Source: Pelobates cultripes (Eukaryota; Chordata; Amphibia; Anura; Pelobatidae). From it: 64,000 nucleotides of DNA. The number at the start of each line of letters is the position of its first letter. The stretch's first letter is position 1. The position numbers and the translations under genes are program-made. The stretch is from NCBI GenBank assembly GCA_933207985.1, contig OW240914.1, forward strand, positions 137,463,409-137,527,408. The letters are read 5' to 3'. Below, piece by piece: positions 57,791 to 64,000 of the stretch. The notes under the pieces were generated by a model. The model searched no databases. It was not told where the DNA came from and worked only from the letters and a program-made list of their open reading frames with translations.

Positions 57791-59623
57791 CAGGGCCGTC
57801 TTTAATAACGAATGGACCCTGGGCAAGTGTTTGCTTGGGCCCCCTGTGCCCTGCCGCTCTCGCCCCTCACTCCCTGGTATGCAATCACGGCATCCATCCC
57901 AACGCAGTGGCGGTACTAAAGTAGAATGAATTTTATTGGGACCCCCAATTGCAAGGTTGGACTAAAGGTAGAACTCCATCTGTCGTGCAACTCCAACAAT
58001 GCTTTGACAGCTGGGACTCTACCAATTTCCCATGCTTGCAGGGTTGTATTTAGCACTGAGCCATGTTAGTATGTTTGAATGTAAGCATGTGTTTGTATGG
58101 AGTATGTTTGTGTGAATGTGTTTGTATGTGGTACTGGAGTTTGAATGCAAGTGTGCATTTATGTGTAGTGTTTGTTTTTGAATGTAGGAGTGTGCTTGTA
58201 TGTAGTGTTGACGTTTCAATGCAGGAGTGTGTTTTATATGTAGTGTTGAAGTTTGAATGGAGGGGTGTATTTGTATTTAAAGTTGCGGCTCAGATGCACA
58301 GGTACACACTCTGACGCACAAGCAGATACACAGATACATACACTGACTACATACAGATAAACAGGCACATACACTGACAGACACACTGACACAGGTACAT
58401 ATATTGACACACACACAGACACATACACTGGTAGACGTACTGACAGACATACTGACACAGGCACATATACAGACATACTGACACACAGACACATATACCG
58501 ACATACTGACACACACACAGACACATACACTGATCAACATATTGACACACATACACTGACAGAAATACTGACACACACACACACAGTCACATACACTGAC
58601 ACACACACAGACATACTGGCACACAGACAGATATACTGACACATGCATACACATGCACTAACAGACATACTGACGCACTGACAGACATACTGACACACAC
58701 AGATATATACTGCACACAGACAGACAGAACTATGCTGCACACATACACTAACACACACATACACACACAAACACACATACACAAACACACACTATACACA
58801 TACACACTACAGCACACACACACACTAACACACATACACAAACACACACACACACACTAACACACATACACAAACACACACACACATAACACACATACAC
58901 AAACACACACACACACACACTAACACAAACACACATACACTAACACTAACTTACATACACTAACACACATACACTAACACACATACACTAACACACATAC
59001 ACTAACACACAAACACACAAACACACACACTAACACACACATACACTAACACACAAACACTAACACACAAACACTAACACAAACAAACACACACTAACAC
59101 ACACACTAACACACACACTAACACACACACTAACACACATACACTAACACACAAACACATACACTAACACACAAACACATACACTAACACACAAACACAT
59201 ACACATACACTAACACACACATACACACACACAAACACATTTTTTTTTTTTTTTAAATGTAATCCGCCCAGCCTCCTTACCTTTTGGAGTGCTGGGGGGA
59301 TTCCCTGGGGTCCAGTGGTGCTGCTGGGCTCCTGGGCGGGTGGCCGGTCGGGCAGGAAGGCAGGCGCGCGAGGGAGCACTCGCTGCTTCCTCTTCAGCTC
59401 CCTCGCGCGCCGCTGACGTCATCTTCCGGCTCCGGCATCAGTGCGGTGCGCGAGGGAGCTGAAGAGGAAGCAGTGAGTGCTCCCTCGCGCGCCCGCCTTC
59501 CTGCCAGACCGGCCACCCGCCCGCCGGGGTCAGCGGGGCCCACGGGGCAGGTGCCTCGGGCCCCCCAAGAGAAACTGGGCCCGGGGCAGCTGCCCCGTTT
59601 GCCCCGCGTTAAAGACGGCCCTG
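57791..59623. mobile_element. hAT-type non-autonomous element with long microsatellite and fold-back
   Basis: Ends are CAGGGCCGTCTTTAA and its exact inverse TTAAAGACGGCCCTG. The flanking duplication ACACACAC lies at 57783-57790 and 59624-59631. No transposase. The interior is a GTTTGAATG-type minisatellite (58070-58270), a nearly 950-bp ACAC/CACTGACA array (58290-59240), and a GC-rich fold-back (arms 59338-59409 and 59448-59518). The long Cys/Val frames on the minus strand come only from the array. Confidence 0.92.
59338..59518. repeat. GC-rich inverted repeat, about 71-bp arms
   Basis: GGGTGGCCGGTCGGGCAGGA at 59338 reappears inverted, with few mismatches, ending at 59518. The loop is about 38 bp and contains TGACGTCA. 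Confidence 0.93.
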
Positions 59624-59708
59624 ACACACACATATACTGGAATGTATAAGTAGATGCATAGTTGGTTGAGGTGTGCCGAAACCAAACAAGTAGGCTTGTA
59701 ATAAAAGA

Positions 59709-59807
59709 GGGCAAAAAGGAGGATGCAAAAAAAAAAACAACACACTTTATTGCCTGTAATAAAGTGTGTGGTTTTCTTTTTTTTTTTTTGCATCCTCCTT
59801 TTTGCCC
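59709..59807. repeat. Hairpin at the 3' side of the DIRS-like element
   Basis: GGGCAAAAAGGAGGATGC at 59709 pairs with GCATCCTCCTTTTTGCCC ending at 59807. CACACTTTATT pairs with AATAAAGTGTG around a GCCTGT loop. It may be part of the inverted or internal complementary repeats typical of DIRS elements. Confidence 0.75.
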
Positions 59808-59839
59808 TTATTGCTTGTTATAATGCTAGACATTTAAAT

Positions 59840-60659
59840 GCTTGTCTTAGTTCTTACTCCGGTCCTGGTATATAAATATTGTAAATTGAAGATTTCCAGT
59901 GACCCAGTCTCTTGATGATGTGGACTGGTGTGCTAAATGCTGCTGATGCTGCACATATACGGGAGGAGTGACCAGGGTTGAAGCAGGGTTGAATCCTAAC
60001 CTTAACAGCAGAGTTCTGACGTGAGACGTGAACTTAGCCGTGGTGAGAGGGTGCCCTTGGAGTAGTAGTAGTGGAGTGTCAGGTGAGTGCATGAGGTGAG
60101 AATTTAGGAAAGTGTTGAGTACTTTAACTGGGCACCAGGCATGCCCGGTAAGGAAGAGAGGAATGGTAGTGGGATGATTGGTGTGGTTTGTTTTGGTCGA
60201 AAGTAACGAAAGGACGTAGTGGTCATTGACTTTCGTTAGGTGAGAAAGCTTTAACTGGCGTACGACAGTAAACTCCTTAGGTCTTTGAAAGCCATAGAAA
60301 GCAATGAATATGGCGGCTTTGATAACTGAGTTTGTTCAAGAATGGAAAGGGGATTTGTCTAGGAGGTCGCTGAGTTGTCTAAATATAGGCCCATCAATGG
60401 GCAGTCTGCTAGTTGCACGTGGGCCTGTGACTTTATGAATACCTTTTAAGATATTCTTAATTGGGTATGATGCTAGGAAAGGTGTGTGATTGGGAAAGTT
60501 GGTGAGAACGTGGTGCTGTACTCCGGTGAGATAAAGCTTAATGGTGTTGTGAGATAATTTGAGGTGTAAGTGACAGAAGGAGGCAAAAGCCACCATGGTT
60601 TTAATGGAGAAATCACCTTGTAAGTGAAATTCGGCAGAGAACTTCTGGAAAATGATCAA
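59840..60659 (-). pseudogene. DIRS tyrosine recombinase, frameshifted
   Basis: Integrase-like recombinase that would insert the circular DIRS DNA. The N-terminal SAM-like part (60336-60659) reads LKLSHNTIKLYLTGVQHH and IKNILKGIHKVTGP. Further on are CPVKVLNTFLNSHL and PLTTAKFTSHVRTLLLRLGF. A shift near 60000 leads to GHSSRICAASAAF, IIKRLGHWKSS and IYNIYI, which carry the HxxR, HW and catalytic Tyr positions. Nearly all conserved positions survive in shifted frames. Confidence 0.88.
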
Positions 60660-62259
60660 TGCCCTGGCGTAAGTGGTAGTGGTGTTGGTTGAGAGTGCGT
60701 GGTGCGTGAGTGATTGTGCGTGACGTAGTAGTTCAGACAGTCTATTAGTAACTCGTAGAATGGTGGTATCCTAGATGGTAGGTGGTGGGCAGTAGGGAGT
60801 GCCTGGAAGAACACATGAAAATGAGAGCGGGAAAGAGCATCAGCAGCTGTGTTACGAATACCAGGTATGTGTTCGCAGACAAGGTGAAACTGAGCAGTTG
60901 CTGCTAGCCAAGTCAGCTTGCGAACCAATCTCATGATGGTTATAGAGTAGGACCACCCCTCAGGCTGCAGAACTGTCAGAGCAGCATTTGACTGCCATGC
61001 CAGTCCATAGATGACCATGTATGAGCAGCCGTCAAAATGGGGTAAACCTCAAACAAGGCGGATGTCTCTCTAAAAGACCGACAAGGCATTTGTCTCAGTG
61101 GGCCAGTTATCCCTAAACCAGTGGTTGCCAAATATTGCGGCAAACCCAGTGTGCGCTGCTGCATCGGTGTAGATTGTTGGAGATGAATGGGGGGGAAAGG
61201 GGGGGTGATGAACAGGGAAACACCATTCCACTTGGCCAAGAAGTTCCTCAACATAAGCAAGTCTGCCCTGGCAGGGTCGTTTATGGTAATTGTACCGGAG
61301 TCAGGCACCCCATGTAGTAGACACAGCAGCCTAGAGACAAATGATCTGCCTGAAGAATGATCCGCATAGCGAAGTTAAGGGACCCCAATAAAGACTGGAG
61401 TCCCTTTCTAGTGCACGTATCACTCCGCAGGAGCAGACTGATTTTGTCTCTAATGCGGGCCAATTTTTATGGTGGTTGGGTAACTTGAAATTACTGTGTC
61501 AAGAGCGATGCCCAGAAAGACTAGTTTCGTGGAGGGCCCGAGTGTTTTTACTTGGGGACAGGGGCACCCCTAGTGCTGTGAATAGGGCTGTGATGCTGTG
61601 AATGCTGCTTGGTGCATGGGAGCCAGGTTCTACCAACAAAAAATCATCAAGTAGTGTATCACTGACGGACACCTCACTATATTCAGGAGCAGCCAGCAGA
61701 GGGTTTCCGCATATATGTCAAATAACTTAGGGCTGCTCCTAGACCCAAAAGTGAGCCAAAAAAAAAAAAAAAGTACCTGTCCTGCCATTTAACACCGTGT
61801 AAGTGCCATAGTGATGGGTGAATGGGTAGTTTTACTCAGCCATGCCTTGCTACCTGCTAAGATAATGGTTTGCATAGCATCGTCAATTTTGGCATGCTGT
61901 AACGAAAATTCTTTAGCGAGTATGAGAGAGTTTATGCTGGGGGTGTGCGAAGAATGAGGCACTTACAGGTCAATTATCAAGCCTTTATTAGTGTATTTAT
62001 GTACAGCTACCCCAATGGGGTTTGTACGTCAGGACGAGAAGGGGGGTAATGCAAAAGGCCCAATCATGAAACCTGCCTGGGTTTCTGTGGACAGGAGGTG
62101 GTCCACTGTGAGAGGGTCAGTAAATGCTGACCGTAGATTTGGGCATTCTAGTGTGCCTGTGAGGATGGCAATGAGGCCGTGTGGAACCTTTGTAAAAACC
62201 CTGTCACCAAAACAATTCACTAAATGCCTGGCTGGGTGGAAACAGAGATAGTAGGCCAT
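60650..62259 (-). pseudogene. DIRS reverse transcriptase and RNase H, broken
   Basis: The RT catalytic motif appears as LLDDFLLVEPGSHAP at about 61600-61660 (minus), the xxDD box of DIRS elements. The thumb reads TRKGLQSLLGSLNFAMRII (61281-61463). RNase H shows HLVCEHIPGIRNTAADALSR (about 60810-60890), the usual end of that domain. A 15-A run at 61756-61771 and several stops break the frame. Confidence 0.85.
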
Positions 62260-63391
62260 GACATCGATAGTAACCTCTGTCAGTCATTTTTTGGGAGAAA
62301 GTCTGGCTGGGCACATGGCCTGAGTGTGTGCTGAAGCTGCATGCACCAGCATTAAAAATGTGGCACACCTGCGTCTTGCCCAGAAATGCAATGGGTCTGC
62401 CCAGCTTGTCCCTCTGCCCACCTTCTTGCCTAGTGTGTGAGCTGAAGGAGTGGTGAGAAGAGGAAGGGTCTGCCTTACAGGGGCACAAATCTGTGGAATG
62501 GGACGTAGAACTACAAACAGCACAGGACGGGGTCCTCAATACGGCAAAGTGTCGGCAGAACAACTCCGTGTCCATCTGGCACCAGTCAATTCTGATGTTA
62601 AATTGGGCGAGATGAGTAGCTGCCTTAGCCGACAGACTTGTGGTAATCATAGAATGAGGACGCCCCCTTACTTGATGCTTAGATCCACCACTTTGTGCAT
62701 GTATAGATCTAGTTCCTCCCTTCAATGCGGATACACTGAACAGATGTCTCTATAGATCCCGAAGGCGATGACAAATTGCGGGATGGATAGTTTTTTGTTG
62801 AGACGTCGGTCTCGTTTTTAACACCACAGAAACGTCCCTGTAGTTATAGGCTCTGTTTTCTAAGATATTCTGAGGCGATGAGGAGGGAAACTAAATTAAC
62901 ATCCTTCCCATCCAGTATTTCTATTTTAATGGATGCTGGTACAGAGTGAGCCGGTGAAACATACGGGGTAGGGGTGGAGGGGAGGAAGGGGGGTGCTACT
63001 CGGCAGGTCAGGGATTACCAGGGGAGGACCTGAAGGGCCTGGTAGGTCACCTGGAGTGGCAATGGCTGATTCCACCGTAGACAGCCTATTATTCAGGGTC
63101 TGGAGGTTAGCCAGTATGGCTGTCGGGTTTCCTGAGTAGCGTCAGAGGTGCTGGTAAGCGGGGGTCACTGGCTTGAGCTGTCAACAGTCTATAAAGCTCG
63201 GCCTTCCTGGCTGTGGCTGGAAAAGGTATGCCCCCGAGTCTTAGTTCTGCTGATATTTTTGGAATAGTCCATGATCTCATGGACCTGAGGGTAGAGGGGG
63301 TGAGGTATACTTCTGGGGACCCAGGCCTGGGTGGAGTGCTGGGTACATCTTCCAAGGGCAGGTCATCGATAGGGATGGATTCTTGTGACAT
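62204..63391 (-). pseudogene. DIRS gag-like region, broken
   Basis: The N-terminal part (63107-63391) has a SAP-like stretch ISAELRLGGIPFPATARKAE then LYRLL, common in DIRS gag proteins. The C-terminal part (62204-62725) has Cys/His clusters CAVCSSTSHSTDLCP and CHIFNAGACS. The two parts are separated by stops between about 62730 and 63100. Confidence 0.75.
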
Positions 63392-63502
63392 CCCAAAGAA
63401 AGGAATAATGATTAATATAGTAGGGGGTGGGGAGGAAGATCAAGTCCTTCACAGGACTGGCTTGCTGACTAGTGCCGAGACGAAAAATGTAACTATAGCA
63501 AC

Positions 63503-63600
63503 TAGGGATGCACCGAAATTAAAATTCTGGGCCGAAACCGAAAATTCAGTATGCCCTTGGCCGAAAGCGTTATCGGGAACCTGGGACATGCTGAAATATA
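63503..63600. repeat. hAT-like terminus in the DIRS 5' region
   Basis: TAGGGATGCACCGAAATTAA followed by GGGCCGAAACCGAAAATTC matches the ends of a widespread vertebrate hAT group. Only this short piece is seen. Confidence 0.5.
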
Positions 63601-64000
63601 GTAATAATATTGCTTAGAAGCGGGGATGTATACTGGCAGGCTAGCTAGTGCCAAGTGGCGAAAAAATTTACTAGGGTAGTGACAAGTGAGACCCTACTAG
63701 TTGCCAAGCGGTTTGAGAGGCTCGACCCAAGAGTAGGCGCCACCTAACATTGTGGCAGGGTGTTGGCCTCTCGGTGAACATTAGAGCCAAAAGATGGTAA
63801 GTGCGTGACAAGTGAGATGGCTAGCTATGGTTTGGCCCATGGGGCGTATTACCTCTTGCATGGAGGATGGGTGTTGGCCTCGCTGGACCACTGCATCTAC
63901 AGCGGAGAGTGCCCGAATAAAATTCCTAGATGGCTACCTAATACCCTGTAAGCCAGCAACCTTGTTAACCATGGGTAATGGAGTGGACCCGGGAGCAACG

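Larger units (their letters stand above)
59810..64000 (-). mobile_element. DIRS-like (tyrosine-recombinase) retrotransposon, decayed
   Basis: The minus-strand order is gag-like (63391 to about 62204), reverse transcriptase (about 62250-61300), RNase H (about 61018-60650) and tyrosine recombinase (about 60650-59840). All are interrupted by stops and frameshifts. The right terminus is not identified and may lie outside the window. The region 63600-64000 contains related short direct repeats (GTGTTGGCCTC at 63754 and 63872; GTGACAAGTGAGA at 63680 and 63806). Confidence 0.85.

Noticed and set aside
58277..58936. Minus-strand frames encoding long Cys/Val/Ser strings
   Set aside because: They are translations of the ACAC/ACTGACAC array inside the hAT element; several frames are open at once because of periodicity.
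57791..59623. CRISPR-like array
   Set aside because: The repeats are degenerate di- to octanucleotide units without spacers, and the sequence is from a vertebrate.

Overview
The window looks like vertebrate genomic DNA, most likely from a frog or toad. This rests on one spliced vertebrate gene and on the repeats: many TTAA-flanked MITEs, hAT elements, a Tc1/mariner pair, L1 and L2 LINEs, a Penelope-like element and a DIRS-like element. The species cannot be named from sequence alone. There is no CRISPR array, prokaryotic operon, tRNA or rRNA that I could see.

The host gene is KAT6A (MOZ, a MYST-family histone acetyltransferase) on the minus strand. Fifteen coding exons can be placed between 57078 (first exon in the window, PHD finger 1) and 32720 (stop codon). 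All have GT/AG boundaries, their phases are compatible, and they sum to 5115 nt (1704 residues plus stop). The N-terminal exon(s), about 200 residues by comparison with the mammalian protein, lie beyond the right edge or are not recognisable. The order is PHD1, PHD2, linker, C2HC zinc finger plus MYST acetyltransferase core, acidic/basic region, then the large Ser/Pro/Gln/Met-rich last exon. The 3' UTR probably fills part of 29-32.7 kb, but no poly(A) site can be chosen.

Left of the gene (1-28.5 kb) is a transposon graveyard. At 846-2491 there is a Tc1/mariner element with an open 338-aa transposase. From 2.5 to 5.1 kb there are microsatellite-rich and fold-back MITEs. From 6164 to about 25415 one L2-like LINE (minus strand) has been split by a decayed Tc1/mariner (7094-8638), an L1 with a 14-bp target duplication (9236-16952), and a TTAA-flanked piggyBac-like insertion (17076-24779). 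That last insertion contains a hAT (17981-23099), which in turn contains a 5'-truncated Penelope-like retrotransposon. The Penelope has a nearly intact RT/GIY-YIG ORF and a hammerhead-like fold.

Right of the last visible exon (57.5-64 kb) are a hAT with a long internal microsatellite and a strong fold-back (57791-59623), then a decayed DIRS-like retrotransposon on the minus strand (about 59.7 kb to the edge) with gag, RT, RNase H and tyrosine recombinase remnants.

No new multi-gene system was found. The most interesting signals are a GC-rich module with a consensus splice donor found in elements with different ends, the hammerhead-like motif in the Penelope element, the five-level nesting, and two diverged transposons whose transposases share a D-to-E spacing of 37 residues.
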